A stretch of 64,000 nucleotides of DNA from Rusavskia elegans (GCA_011316305.1 SAUG01000082.1:310001-374000); one strand, 5' to 3'; shown: positions 24,398 to 35,642, counted from the stretch's first letter. Notes: generated from the sequence alone by a model not told the origin. Numbers and translations are program-made.

Positions 24398-25559
24398 ACT
24401 CTACCTTACTTTTCAAGATGTATACTAGCATATAGAATGTCTCCTCCTCTAGCGCAGCAATACATCTCTCTTACTTACACAATCGACAATATCTCGCGTT
24501 CTGTCTCTGTAATGATTTCGGTCCTTCTTTTTAAAGTAGATCAGATTGCAGAGTTCTATTCGAGGATACCATGCCGTCTCTTTCCTCTCGAACCTTCAAC
24601 ATATCGTCCTCACCAACCCATTAATGAACAAGCAGATTACAACAGTGACCTCCCCAAACGAAATATATCGACGACATACAGCAAGAAATCACCAAACTTC
24701 ACCACTCATCATCGCTTTGCACTATTTTCAACCCCTTTGAACCTCCCCATTTCCAATAGACATCAACTTATACCCCAAACATCCGCTATTAACGATCTAC
24801 ACCATCCGCTTCTAACCAGCAGGACATTGCCCCTCTCAACCATCCGTATCCCCCTTTCCACCAAAGCGAGTACCGTCACCACAACTAAAGGAAGTCATTG
24901 AGACTCATCCCATCGCCCTTATCGGGTCGGACGCTGTTAGAACTCCGGATTCCTCATTGACGGAATCAGCGGAAAGAATTGGCCAACATGATCGACGTCG
25001 CAGATCGCTACTACTTGTTCCGCTGGCCTTAGGCCGGCTCGCTTGCGGATCGACGGATCGTCTGTCAGCGCTACTGCAGGTTGACGGGTTGCGCGTGCAG
25101 ATATCGGAATCCGGGTGTTGGGGTTGAGTTGGTCGGTCCATTGATTGGTTGGGGGCAGATGTTCGCTACAAGGGGTGATACTGCTGCTTTCCACATCGTC
25201 GTGGGCCAGGATCTCGACAGGTTGGGGCCTGATGGATCCTGATTATCGCTCCAGGGCTTCCGCACCTTATCGGTGCTTATTGTCCGGGTCAGTCGCCATC
25301 TAGTTTGACGCTGAATCGAATATGTTGTCATCCTTCACTGCAAGGAATGGTCGTTGGAGATACGCCCGTGTCGGATTCCGCCAGCGGAGGTGATGGACTC
25401 TTGGTCAGGGCAGATCTCGAAGGGAGAAGACAAGACAATGACATACATAAAAGGTCAATGTATGACCGTTTTCCTTCACATCCACAACCAGCATCTGGAT
25501 AGAACCCCAACATCCGAAGGTATTCTATTAGGAATCGAAACTCCCCCAACACCGCAACA
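24398..25559. other. Halogenase-methyltransferase intergenic region
   Basis: This 1.16 kb stretch contains the halogenase 3' end and the methyltransferase promoter. A 154-codon plus frame (24437-24901) and several minus frames lack any motif and look accidental. I found no perfect TCG-N5-CGA site; the closest (TCG-N5-CGC, near 25003) departs at the last base. Confidence 0.4.
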
Positions 25560-26761
25560 ATGACCTCCATCATGTCCCCCCTCAACGGCACCGCCTCCCA
25601 CATCGACGAGCGTTCCCGCCTCAAGCTCCAAGACAATCTGCGTGGTGCCGCCGAAAACATGGAAACACCCAACGACACCATGCTTCGTCTCTTCAACGCC
25701 GGTCTCGAAGTCAGTGTCGCCAAAGTCGGCGTCGACCTCGGGCTCTTCAAAGCGCTCGCCGCGACTGACGGCTCCTTGAGCGTGGACGATATCGTGGCCA
25801 AACAACCGGGTGCCGATCCCATTCTTTTGGAGAGATTGCTTCGTTATCTCGCCAGTGTACGGATGATCACCGAAACGGGCAAAGGGCTGTATGCCGCCAA
25901 CCAAGTGACCGTAACATTGGCAGACGAGAGCATCGAAGGGTCGTTGCAGTACATGTACGTCTTCTCCCCGAAGACCGACCATAATTCGCTAATTTGCTAA
26001 CACACATCATCAGCTTCAACATCGGCAACCCCGTCTACCAAGCCATCCCCTCCTTCCTCCAAGAACAAAACTTCCAAACCAACACCCACGGCAAATTCGC
26101 CTGGCACAAATCCACCAACACCGACCTCGATTTCTTCCCCTGGGCAAAACAACACCCCCAGCAACTCTCCTACTTCCAAAAACTCATGTCCGTCCCCCGC
26201 GACGGCGACTGGTTCGACGTCGTCCCCTTCTCCACCAACCCCACCGCCTGCAAGCCCGATCAAGCCTACTTCGTCGACATCGGCGGCAACATCGGCCACC
26301 AGTGCCGCCGCCTAAAGGCCAAATACCCGACCTTGCCCGGCCGCATCATCTGCCAGGATCTCCCTGAAACCATCCATTCCGCGCCGCCCATGGTGCCGGG
26401 CGTGGAGATGATGCCCTATGATTTCTTCACCCGCCAGCCCGTGCTGAACGCGAAATTCTATTATCTCCGCACCGTGCTGCATGATTGGCCGGATGATAAG
26501 GCGCAGGAGATCTTGATGAATGTCGTTGGTGCCATGGGGCCTGATTCGAGGGTTCTCATCGATGAGATGGTGTTGCCGAATACGGGCGTCCATTGGTGGA
26601 GCGCGTGCTTGGATTTGCATATGTATGCTATGTTGGGGGCGATGGAGCGGAATGTCGATCAGTGGGAGGGGTTGTTGGGGAGGTGTGGGTTGAGGGTTGT
26701 GGAGACGAGGACTTATATGCCGGTTATGAGGAATTCGGTGCTTGTGGTTGAGAAGATGTGA
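25560..26761 (+). CDS. SAM-dependent O-methyltransferase (class II, caffeate OMT-like)
   Basis: Transfers a methyl group from SAM to a phenolic hydroxyl; in polyketide clusters it usually methylates an anthraquinone or benzophenone. Two exons, 25560-25954 and 26014-26761, with a 59-nt intron (donor GTACGT); 380 residues. The N-terminal dimerisation/winged-helix part has DLGLFKALAATDGSLSVDDI and LLRYLASVRMI. The catalytic half has the SAM loop VDIGGNIGHQ, the acidic motif CQDLPETI and the catalytic histidine in RTVLHDWPDDKAQEIL. The last residues (VLVVEKM) are typical of the family end. All key residues are present, so it should be active, unlike AflS/AflJ-type co-activators that share the fold. 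Closest gene-order parallel I know: the OMT beside the halogenase and AflR-type regulator in geodin-like clusters (GedA-like); that equivalence is inference. Confidence 0.9.
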
Positions 26762-27473
26762 GTGGTGTTTGGTGGAGATGGAATGGGGATTGAGATGCTG
26801 GAATTGAGAGATCTAGGTTGTGGTTTTTGGGTGGTGTGCTCTTTCAAGCTTTTCTGAGGGTGATTTTCCTGTGGAAGGCTTCCCAATGTTTGCGTAATGA
26901 GAGGAGATAGCGAATAGACATATTAGCCTCACCAACATGGAAGACCTACAGCTGCACCGGCATAAAAGCTACCATCTTAGAATCACCCATCTTTTCACAA
27001 ACGCTTAAGAGAACCCCGACACTACTTAGTAAATGGTGATAGTGAACAGACACTCTGGCTGTATGACGGCAAGAGGTGCAGCTGGGACCCCGACTGCATA
27101 CAGCGCCCGTTTTAGGAACGCGGATGGTCGAGATGTTGTTCGGATTGACTTTGTCTTGGAAATATAGTCTTTCTTGAGGATGCTTGAGATATTGTAATAT
27201 CTCTTGGGGTGGTGAGATGGCAGAGCGATGTTCCGATTATATGTGGGAGACGTATAGCTACAAGGGTGTGGATGTACATGTTATCAAGATATATCCCGCC
27301 GCGTCCTGAGTTAGAGATAGAAAGCAACATCAGAGGATATCCCAGATCAAAACTGCAACCCAATCAAGACGGAATATAACCAAAATCGTATCACGTTCCC
27401 CATACATATCCGGTATACAATAATAACATGAATCAAGCAAACCCGATCGAGTTCTCAAGATTACATATAATCT
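26762..27473. other. Intergenic region, convergent 3' ends
   Basis: Between the methyltransferase (+) and the AflR-domain gene (-). No protein-like frame; the 83-codon minus frame (27112-27363) has no motif. Both 3' UTRs should lie here. Confidence 0.45.
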
Positions 27474-28694
27474 TCATCTATCCCCACCTATCTCACCCCT
27501 AAGCTCCTCGACCTTCCCAAGCAAATGCCTATTCAACCGCCCACAAACACTCCCCGCCAACCCCACCCCCTCCATCATCGACCCTCTCCGGTTCTCCTGC
27601 CCATCAGATCCTGGTTCCAATCCGCAATACCCTTCATCCCGCAGCCTGGTATCGAAATCCAAAATCACGCTTTCAAGCCGCTGAATCTCCGACAGGATCA
27701 CCTGTGCGAAAATACGCCTCTCTAGTCCCGCATCGAACGAACAGCTGCCGACGGCAAATCGCTGGTAGAGGACGCGCTCGCTGGGTTCGCTGGCTGTCGA
27801 AGAGGGATCCTGGTTGTTCGGTTCCGTAGCCGCGGGATCTTGAGGTTGCGGCGGGAAACTGTGTAGAAGGGCTCGGTACCATGCGATTAGCTTGTCGCTG
27901 ATGATGATGAGGATTATTTGGATTTGGCGGGATGATGTTATGCAGGGGCAGTTGCTCATTTGCGATATGCGTTGGATGGCGGCGCGGTTGGTGGCGAGGA
28001 CGAAGTCGGTTTTTCGTGGGGTGGGGGCGGGTGATGGGGGGTTGGTTGGGGAGATGGAGGATAGGCAGCTGGGTGGTGGGATGTGGAGGGTTTGGAGGGT
28101 TTCGAGAGCAGAGGATAGACAGTTTTGGGGGCTGTGCGTGCAGGTGTTTTGTGTTATGTGGGGTGGGGAGTGGTGGTGGTTGAGGTTGGTGCTTTGTTGC
28201 TGCTTGTTTGAGTCAGGAGTTCCGGGGACGGTGCGATTGCCTGTGGACAGTGGAGGCATCTTAGGAGAGGCCGAAAAGTCCCTGTTGATGACTGCAGAGG
28301 GGTTTGCTGTTTGGTTTGCGGTGCTGTGTGGGATTACGGTTTGGTTCTGGTTGTGCCAAAAGGAGACAAAGTCCAGTGCGTCCTGGGAGGCTTCAGGGAA
28401 CAAGAAGGGGTCTGGGCCGGACATGTTTTGGTTGTGAAAGTTGGTAGCCGGTGTGTTCATCGGGTGGTTGGATGGTGTGCCATCAGGGGAAAAGGCAGCT
28501 TGCATCGTCAATGATGAAGGTATCGAGTCGGCTTGTGCCATCGATTGCGGCTGGTACGTTTGATCCTGCCATGGGTGAGGGTGTTTGGTTGATGATGTAT
28601 TGGATCCTCGAGAGCGGGGCAGGAGGCCGTCATAGTCCATGACAAAATTGAAAGGAGCGAAAAAGGGATCGGAATTCGTGTCGACGAAGCTCAT
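27474..28694 (-). CDS. AflR-domain regulator lacking a zinc cluster
   Basis: Single exon, 406 residues from the ATG at 28694; the frame opens 30 codons earlier at 28784, but MSFVDTNSDPFFAPF is the more typical start. The C-terminal half matches the AflR-type regulatory domain: CLSSALETLQTLHIPP, a long spacer, then RISQMSNCPCITSSRQIQ and a helix ending WYRALLHSF, and finally a region of amphipathic helices (VILSEIQRLESVILDFDTRL). The same blocks appear in the same order in the Zn2Cys6 protein encoded from 29909. What is missing is the DNA-binding Zn2Cys6 cluster: no CxxC pairs occur at the N-terminus, and no cysteine-rich exon is readable upstream to about 28960. The N-terminal half is Ser/Pro/Asn/Gln-rich, like an activation region. 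Likely nuclear; may dimerise with the adjacent AflR-type protein as co-activator or inhibitor (inference). Confidence 0.8.
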   Translation of the reverse strand: MSFVDTNSDPFFAPFNFVMDYDGLLPRSRGSNTSSTKHPHPWQDQTYQPQSMAQADSIPSSLTMQAAFSPDGTPSNHPMNTPATNFHNQNMSGPDPFLFPEASQDALDFVSFWHNQNQTVIPHSTANQTANPSAVINRDFSASPKMPPLSTGNRTVPGTPDSNKQQQSTNLNHHHSPPHITQNTCTHSPQNCLSSALETLQTLHIPPPSCLSSISPTNPPSPAPTPRKTDFVLATNRAAIQRISQMSNCPCITSSRQIQIILIIISDKLIAWYRALLHSFPPQPQDPAATEPNNQDPSSTASEPSERVLYQRFAVGSCSFDAGLERRIFAQVILSEIQRLESVILDFDTRLRDEGYCGLEPGSDGQENRRGSMMEGVGLAGSVCGRLNRHLLGKVEELRGEIGGDR

Positions 28695-29908
28695 GGTTGA
28701 TGTGGTCACTCTCGAGACAGTCGAAGTATATCGTTCTAAGATAATAGAATGCTCCCACGTCCTTCGGTATAAAAAACGAAGCAATGAGAGTCAACTTGCT
28801 AAAGTGCGAGACGGGGAGGGAGGCTATTCACGTTGTACTGTTTACGACAGGAGAGAAATCTGTAAGAAGCCCACCGCCTGTTGGCAGAGGCCATATCGCT
28901 CCGCTGTTATTAATGTAGACCCGAAGCGAAGCCTCTGCTGGGGAATATCGGTCAAGTGCTGACTTGCCGTACTTTACAGACTGTGGGAGGGTTTGTAATC
29001 AAAAGGAGCAGTGTCATTGGTTAGAGAAGCCTAGCCGATGCAGGGATACGAAGAAAAACCTCAGATGCGACACCGATCAGAGAAATGACGTATAGGCAGG
29101 TTACGGAGATGCAAAGCCTAACACGAGCCCACAGCCGCTCAGCTGAAAGCGAGTGTCCGAGAAGATCCAAGCAGCCATGTGGAAGAGGCTGTCTGTGGCA
29201 TTGCTTGGTACCACGGGGACAGCAGCATGTCCGTTGTCCGGGCACGGCTCCGATCCTTCCAGGTTGGCGTGACAGCGGTCCTGAAGATCCAGTCCGTCGC
29301 TGGAGTCGCTACTTATGGGGTCCGGTGGATGTAGCGGTGGAGGCGTGGCTCGTGGTGGGGGATAAGCAAGAAAAGTCCCGCGATCTGCAGGGGTACAGGG
29401 ATGACACAACAGTAGGCGGCGATCTTCGGGCGTGCTAGGCGCTGATCCCGCCTACAAGTAACCCCATCGAGCACCACTACTGCCGGTTCCGGCCCCTCCG
29501 GCATGCCAGGTACGTGACTTTCATTGGCAGCCATTGCACGCTGGCAAGCGACAAGCATTCGAACAGACGCTTGAAGATCTGGAAATGTGCAACACGACCA
29601 GCAGCGAGACTGAGCCTTGTCATGAAATCCCCTTATCTGAGACCGTTTCTCCAAGACCGCCCACTACGAGCCTGCCCACCCGTCCACCATCACGATCCCA
29701 CGGACTCGGCATGGTAAGCTGACTCCGTTGCTTTCAGCACGATGGTGAGAAGTGCTGTCTGTGTTCAGCTGTGCTGCCTAATAATGTTGTACCCTCGGCC
29801 GATCAGCCTCCCTCAGCACGGCCGAATCCTTTCAGCTCCAGAGATACATGCAATAATACACCACGCTTCCTTTTCTTGTGCGCATGCAACTTGCCTCACT
29901 TGCCAGAA
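28695..29908. promoter_or_regulatory. Shared divergent promoter region of two AflR-type genes
   Basis: This 1.2 kb lies between the two divergently transcribed regulator genes. TATA-like TATAAAAAA occurs at 28768-28776 in front of the minus-strand gene. A CTCGAGACAGTCGA near-palindrome (28711-28724) contains TCG/CGA half-sites, but the spacing does not fit TCG-N5-CGA exactly. Several overlapping frames (for example 29085-29438 against 29101-29409) are mutually shadowed and lack motifs. Confidence 0.4.
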
Positions 29909-31108
29909 ATGAGTCCACAACGAGCCCGGAAGCTAAAGGAAACATGCGATTCATGTTCGGCCTCAAAGGTCAAATGCGAGAAGCAGTGGCCCAAATGCAG
30001 CCGCTGCGACAACCTCGGATATCCATGCTTCTACAGCCCTGCCATGAGAAAGGGGCGACCACATCCGACTCTCAATGGCAAGGGACAGAAAAGAACGACC
30101 GCCGAGGCAGGAAAACCAGCCAAACAGCAAAAGTTGACATCCGATCCTCATCCCACGGTTTCCCAACAGCGTTCGCAGAATGACGGGAAACCGGATGATG
30201 CTACCAAAGGGAAAGGGGCGTTAGCAGTACAGCAGCATCATGACCAACAAAGTAGCATGCCATATTACCCGCACAATATGTCCGCAAACCAAACACAACC
30301 AACTTCTTCTCTGTCTCGAATCGAAACCCTGAGTCCCAGCACAGATACCAGCTCCCTCGACGCTCTTTCGCCATTCACAAAAGCCTCCTCCGTCATTTCA
30401 ACCACCGACCACGACGACGACGACGACGACAACAACGCAAGTCTCAGCCATCAAACCATCAACAACAACTGCTCCGACTGCGCCAGCATAGCAATGCAAT
30501 CACTACAAGACATCACCTCAGCTTCCTCCCCCCTCCTCGACCCCACCTCAAACCATACCCTCAACAACCAATTCCTAACAACCTCAACCTCCATCAAACA
30601 CCTCTCCGCCATCCTCATCTGCCCCTGCTCTCGAAACCCCGATATCGGTCTCCTCAACGCCGCCCTCTGTGCCAGTATCCTAGACTCCTACCGCGCTATC
30701 CTCCGCAGCGCCGTCGACTCCGTCCCTCAAAGCAACACGGAGATAACACGCATGATGACTGGAAGCAATGGGGTTGTCTCCCCGACTAGCATCGATCCCA
30801 GATCCATTCTCAATAGTGGTGACCCTAATGCACCGCTCGGAGGAGCACCCCAACCTTACTCTAATCAAGGCCAGCCACAACAGCAACAAGCCGTCATTCA
30901 GCGCGTGCTCGAGGAGCTGCCCAAGGCTGCGAATGTGGTGATGCAGTTTTCGCGGCGGTATAGCTCTACGAGGGAAGTGTCGGATGGGTCGGGGATGGAT
31001 GGGAAGGAGGATGTTGCGGGATTGTTGCCGGCGTTGGCGATGGAGCAGAGGGCTAGGTTGAAGGATATGGTTGATAGGGCTACGGGTTTGATGGCGCTGG
31101 TCGCGTAG
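29909..31108 (+). CDS. AflR-type Zn2Cys6 transcription factor
   Basis: Pathway-specific activator of the aflatoxin-regulator family. Single exon, 399 residues from the ATG at 29909 (MSPQRARKLKETC); the frame extends to 29771 but family members start close to the zinc cluster. The cluster is C-x2-C-x6-C-x5-C-x2-C-x6-C (CDSCSASKVKCEKQWPKC and SRCDNLGYPC), followed by the YSPAMRKGRP linker found in AflR-like proteins. The middle is rich in Ser/Thr/Gln and has an Asp run. The C-terminal AflR domain has CASIAMQSLQDI, ILICPCSRNPDIGLL and VIQRVLEELPKAANVVMQFSRRY. Halogenase, methyltransferase and the zinc-less relative lie on one side, the GST-like gene converges from the other. AflR itself binds TCG-N5-CGA; I could not find a perfect site in the neighbouring promoters. 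Confidence 0.9.
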   Translation: MSPQRARKLKETCDSCSASKVKCEKQWPKCSRCDNLGYPCFYSPAMRKGRPHPTLNGKGQKRTTAEAGKPAKQQKLTSDPHPTVSQQRSQNDGKPDDATKGKGALAVQQHHDQQSSMPYYPHNMSANQTQPTSSLSRIETLSPSTDTSSLDALSPFTKASSVISTTDHDDDDDDNNASLSHQTINNNCSDCASIAMQSLQDITSASSPLLDPTSNHTLNNQFLTTSTSIKHLSAILICPCSRNPDIGLLNAALCASILDSYRAILRSAVDSVPQSNTEITRMMTGSNGVVSPTSIDPRSILNSGDPNAPLGGAPQPYSNQGQPQQQQAVIQRVLEELPKAANVVMQFSRRYSSTREVSDGSGMDGKEDVAGLLPALAMEQRARLKDMVDRATGLMALVA

Positions 31109-31351
31109 AGGGGAATTTTATATATGAATTCACGAATGGTGCGGTATTACGTGATTAATGTGGAAAACCTGATTTTCGAAAAGGCGGTGAGGGACCAATG
31201 ATATGCTCCCAGCTGTTGAGTCATAGAAGTCGTCTCTGTGTTCTCCAACATTACAGTACAATCTTGTGCTACTTAGGTCTTTTTTCCTCTGCAAGTGTCA
31301 ACGAGTTGCAGGTGGTTTCATGATATTCAGTCCAGGTCAAATAGCGCCAAT

Positions 31352-32377
31352 TCATTTCTCCCCCTTCCCCTCGTCCCAATGCTCGTAGTCCGGGAAAAAT
31401 TGCCGGTGGATTTTATCCGCATAATCCATCACGGTCGGCAACCCCCGGATAATCCTCCGTGTCTCCGGCGCCCTATCCATAATCCTTAGCATAAACTTCT
31501 CCCCCGTCTATCCCAGAGAGTAGTACCCAACAGGAGACGGAAGGAGTAGACTCACGCATCACAAACCAACCCACTAGCCACAAACCCAAACAAACTCGTA
31601 TCCGCCTCCGTCGGCTGACTCCCGCCCATGACAAAAAACATCCCGTCCGGAGCCCCCGAGCCGCGTTTCCGGCTCGAAGCCGTCAGTAGCGCGTTGATGT
31701 GTTCCCAGACTTCGGTCTTGAGCTTTGTGATTTCCGTGGGGGTGAGGCGGCCGGTGCCTTGGCCGTGGAGCGTCGAGGACATTTTGCGGTAGCCGAGTTG
31801 GCCGACGAGGATTTTGAGGGGGAGGGGGAGGGAGGCGAGCGCTTTGTCGCGCATGGTGTAGTAGTTTTGTTCCCAGCGTTCGTAGGTCTGTGGGGGGTTT
31901 CAGTTGCAGGTTCATCGCTTGGGGGTTGATGTATGCGAGTCGTCTCCCATGAAAGCACGATTGAAAGAGAAAGAAGGGGAGAGATAAGGTGAACTACATG
32001 TATAGATGAAAGTGGAAATGCAAACGAACCTGGTAGAAATACAACTTCTCCTCCAACAGCGCCCTCACCGCCGCATCTTGCGCCTTTTCCACGGGCGTCA
32101 GTTTCCCATTCAGATCTTCTGCTAATCCGTCTTCGACCAGTTTCTCGCTGATCATCGTGGTGTCGGAGACCATTTCCGGGGCGGAGTCGTCGCCATCCTT
32201 GGATAAAGCTATATAGGGGATCTTCCCTCGTGGGCCTTTAGGCGGAGCGCCTTGTTCGACTTTGTAACCGAGGCCGGCGAAGCGAAGGCGGGCTTCGAGC
32301 TTGCAGACGAAGGGCGACCAGACGTAGGCGGTGGTGACGGGGAAACCGCGGAAGACGGTGATGGTAGGGGAAGTCAT
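31352..32377 (-). CDS. GST-like protein (Fax/metaxin-type thioredoxin fold)
   Basis: Three exons on the minus strand: 32030-32377, 31556-31887 and 31352-31484, introns 142 and 71 nt, joined frame 270 residues. The N-terminal thioredoxin-like part (TITVFRGFPVTTAYVWSPFVCKLEARLRFAGLGY, then GPRGKIPYI and MVSDTTMISEKL) and the helical C-terminal part (LLEEKLYFYQ|TYERWEQNYY, then TEADTSLFGFVASG, last exon RIIRGLPTVMDYADKIHRQFFPDY) match the failed-axon-connections/metaxin branch of the GST superfamily. GSTs of this kind sit in geodin-type clusters (for example GedE), where conjugation, isomerisation or protection from reactive intermediates has been suggested. The third exon relies on an acceptor at 31485 and restores a sensible C-terminus. 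It converges with the AflR-type gene. Catalysis not proven. Confidence 0.8.
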
Positions 32378-33030
32378 GATGGTGGTTTATGGTATTGATG
32401 GTTTATGGGTAGGGTTTGTGTTTTTTGTGTTTACCATCGGTCGCTGGGGTTGATGGCATTTAATGGAGCTGTGTGAGGCTCCTTTTATTGCAACCAGACT
32501 CCGAGGGCACGAGCGCTTGTATCTTCGGACCGTGGTTGTGCGAATCCAGCTGTACAGCCGCCAGGCACAGGTTGTCGGAGTCCGGGGTTTTCAGTTTTGA
32601 GTTTGGGACGCTCATGGCGATCCTGGAGAGTGTCACGTGATGTCTGACGTTATTGCTGCTTATGCCCACTCAGACCTTGTTTGATACGGTAACGTCGGTC
32701 TCAACTATCATGTCCTGCGAAAAGACAAAGCTTAACTGACTTATACCAGATCAAAAACAAGCTTTAAATGATTGGTATCTGTAAAGCGCCAAGATGCTAC
32801 CTCACGTGACTTGAAAATCAATCAATCGGGTTTTGGTGCGGCGCCCTAACCAGCCTCGAGCATTCGAGTGACCGAGTTGGGCTGAGTAAGCGAAGCTTAC
32901 GAAGGCCGTCTCGGTCCGAGATAGTGACAGGCTCGTTGTGTAAAGGCGAAGATCCCCTCGAGAATGTTGATACCAGGCAATTCAGCCAGACTGCGACAAA
33001 TGCCTCTCTCTTGGTGGTCTTGACAAGTTT
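32378..33030. other. Intergenic region
   Basis: Promoter side of the GST-like gene, then unassigned sequence. No protein-like frame beyond chance length. Confidence 0.4.
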
Positions 33031-33743
33031 TTGGCAATCCAACAGATCTCACCGTCGGATGCCATAGCTACATTGAAAGAGCCAGTGAACAGGTCTTCAA
33101 AGATTTCACATCACTGGATATTGCGGCCTTCGGCAGATTCACTGACCAGGGTTGCGATTCCGGGAATAGATACGACTGAGGAACATCACTGGGCGCCTGA
33201 CAAGTTTTCTCTGTCCAATTCTCCCGTCTCGATGTTAGCTTCACACCTCGACTTCCTGGATACGGAACACAATCATCAGCTGCTCCTCCGATGGTGGTAC
33301 AGAACCGTTGAGGAATATCCTGTTCGGGCGTCAGCGTACGGAAAAGACAGACTATCTGCTCTAGGCCGGTCGTGCCAAAGATTTCGCTGAGCGAACAATT
33401 TACCACTATCTCCCTGGTATTTGGGGAGAAACCTTATAGAAATCTACCCTGGAAGTCCCAGTCTGGATGGATTCTCCACCGAAAATGTCCCTTCGTAGAG
33501 TTGGCTATCCTGCACACCAGTCTGGGAGAAAGCTCGCGGTGTCATGTATGGCCTTTCAAATTCGCCAGACATAATCCCGTCCAGCCATCCGTATCCGTTG
33601 ACATGATCAAAACGGCTATCGCGCTTAGCGACCTACAGTTGACCACAAAGCCTAAGGAGATGGCCTCCCAGTCGAATGAACAAGCCTCTCAGCATATTGC
33701 TACCAAGACAATAGGAAGTCAACATGGACCATGGACGACTTGA
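33031..33743 (+). pseudogene. HET-domain gene remnant
   Basis: Relic of a heterokaryon-incompatibility (HET) domain gene. In one plus frame I read RWWYRTVEEYPVRASAYGKDRLSAL, which fits the conserved W-Y-x-I-V-E-x-Y-S-x-R-x-L-T-x-x-x-D-K-L-P-A-L block of HET proteins. The text then changes frame: AKDFAERTIYHYLPGIWGETL continues in a second frame, and NLPWKSQSGW (equivalent to the usual GLLWKS..GW) in a third. At least two frame changes within about 120 bases, without intron signals, show that it is broken. The HET core upstream of 33031 and the C-terminal half are not readable, so this is also a truncated piece. HET proteins trigger cell death on non-self contact; this copy should be dead. Confidence 0.6.
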
Positions 33744-34868
33744 TAGAACTCTACTAGGCAACGGGCGTGGTAAATTTGTAGCGGCCCAACTTAATGATCA
33801 ATGCAATGGACCGCAGCCGAACTGGACGACGTACCATGATAACCACAAGGGTATTGCGGTCTATCCCTATATGTGGCAAGATTAGTGTGACTACGACTCG
33901 ACATTCATGCAAGGGTTGTTTCTGCAGCTTTCGTCCTTCTGCAATCCGGCCGCATTGACAAAATGGCGGCGCCCGCGATCCATACATGGTGCATCTCGTC
34001 GAAACTGCTGTCGGTGTAGAACAATTGCTTCCGACGGATTGGACTTGCGGAGATACACCGGCATAGGAGCGGCATCAGTAATCGACACCTTTAGGAGGGA
34101 GAAGAGAAATCCAGGATGGGAAAGATGGGCCGTTAGTGTTATCTGATACGTGTGGACCCTCTTCGTAGGTCCTGGGGGATGGCCCTTGCCATCCCGCACG
34201 GAGGAGTAATCTGAATATATATTCCATTCCGTATATTCCATTCCGTAATTCCTGTTATGCTTAACTGTGAGCTCCATCAATGTACCATGAGAAAGGCAAC
34301 TAAAACCCCACAAATCCTAATTTAAAGGACCCAGAGGAACAAGAAGAACCATTGGAACCCCCGCCGATTCCTCGTGCTGTTCAGGTAAATTCATATCCCG
34401 AGAATCTCTTCCTCTACAGGCGAGGATTCAATTGTATTAATGTACAGAACCATACGCACCAAGACGGCAAATTGGCTGGCAAGGCAAGGCGTGCAATTAC
34501 ACATTCGACACGTATTGGGCTTAACCATCAATATTTCGCAAATGTCGACACGATCCAGCGGTATGTAAGCATCGTGTCTGTAGACAGAAGAATGATTAAA
34601 GCTGACCATCACAAGTTTGGTACCGATAGGCGGTTCCATGGTCAACTTGCAAGTTGCCCAAGATTAATCCTGCAAGCATCAACCCAATGCAATGATGACT
34701 CACCTATTCAACGAGAACAATCATTGTCAAACTGCTTCTAGACTCAAGCATCATCTGCTAAAATTGTTCACAGTTCAAGATTAACTACCACCAGCATCGA
34801 CTCTGTGCAGCAGGCATCACTTTGCGATTTGTACTACTTTCCCAACCACCCCCAATTCTGATATCGTG
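33744..34868. other. Unassigned region after HET relic
   Basis: Early part (33740-33990) has weak plus-strand protein-like stretches (GRLDRTLLGNGRG) that may continue the HET relic. From about 34000 to 34868 there is no convincing gene; frames at 34352-34741 and its complement are short and without motif. Confidence 0.35.
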
Positions 34869-35642
34869 ATGCTCGCCTATATCGAGGCGGAACAACGCCT
34901 TCAAGATTTGAAACAAAACACAGAGGTATTGCTACCCTTCCTTATTGACTCTGAAAGGCCTTATTCTGTGTCTGCTAGACCTCACGGATAAACATATCGA
35001 ATAAATCTTGGCTTTTCCAGCACGACCAAATTCGCCTTGAGCTCTTGACAGCCGATCTCTTTCACGCTTTTGCTGGAAGGGCGATCTCATTGTTGGCCAG
35101 AACGCATCCTTCATTCGTGCCATGTGATATCACGAACGACAGCTCTAGGATACTAGTACTCCTAAAATTCGTGCATTCCATCCCGAGTGAGGTTTATGAA
35201 GAATGGGGACTCTCCGGATACCAAGACATCATCGGGGAGCAGTTTATCAAAGTAAGCTCAACCGACTCTTGTATACCTTTGTCAGAGCGATAGGGATACT
35301 AAGTGAGTTCTACAGACAGCCAGCCCCACACCACCAAAACACTTTCCCTATAATCATCATGACTTGGCAGAAATACTGATGTCCCGCCATCTGCATCCAG
35401 ATCACCAACGAGAGCGGGACGTCCTTATTCCAATCTTCATGTTTGTGCACGGGAAGAGCTTTGAGGAGATGAACACACTTAGGAAGACCATGGCACCGAA
35501 CCATTTTTGTGGCATACACGGTCACCGCATGGTTTCGATGCAAAGTAATCCGTGGACTGCCGAGCTTGGGAAGCAGGCGTGGCGAGAGTCTGGTAAAAGA
35601 GGGAAGAGATCCGGTGGTAGGGAGGGTAGACGCCTCAAGTAG
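34869..35642 (+). CDS. Hypothetical fungal protein, three exons
   Basis: Exons 34869-34967, 35021-35251 and 35316-35642 (introns 53 and 64 nt, clean GT-AG, all phase 0) give 218 residues. The N-terminus MLAYIEAEQRLQDLKQNTEVLLPFLI is helical. The middle, LELLTADLFHAFAGRAISLLARTHPSF, is hydrophobic but without a clear membrane span. Exon 3 has HFPYNHHDLAEILMSR, DVLIPIFMFVHG and a basic Gly/Arg/Lys-rich end. The mix of conserved-looking segments and neat splicing suggests a real gene, and similar proteins seem to occur in other ascomycetes, but I know no named domain. Neighbours (HET relic, F-box relic) are decayed, so its intact state stands out. Function unknown. Confidence 0.6.

Noticed and set aside
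24437..24901. Plus-strand 154-codon frame after the halogenase
   Set aside because: No homology-like pattern; low-complexity Ser/Thr/Ile text in a probable 3' UTR.
27892..28437. Plus-strand 181-codon frame rich in Gly/Trp
   Set aside because: Shadow of the AflR-domain gene; antisense of Pro/Ser/Gln codons.
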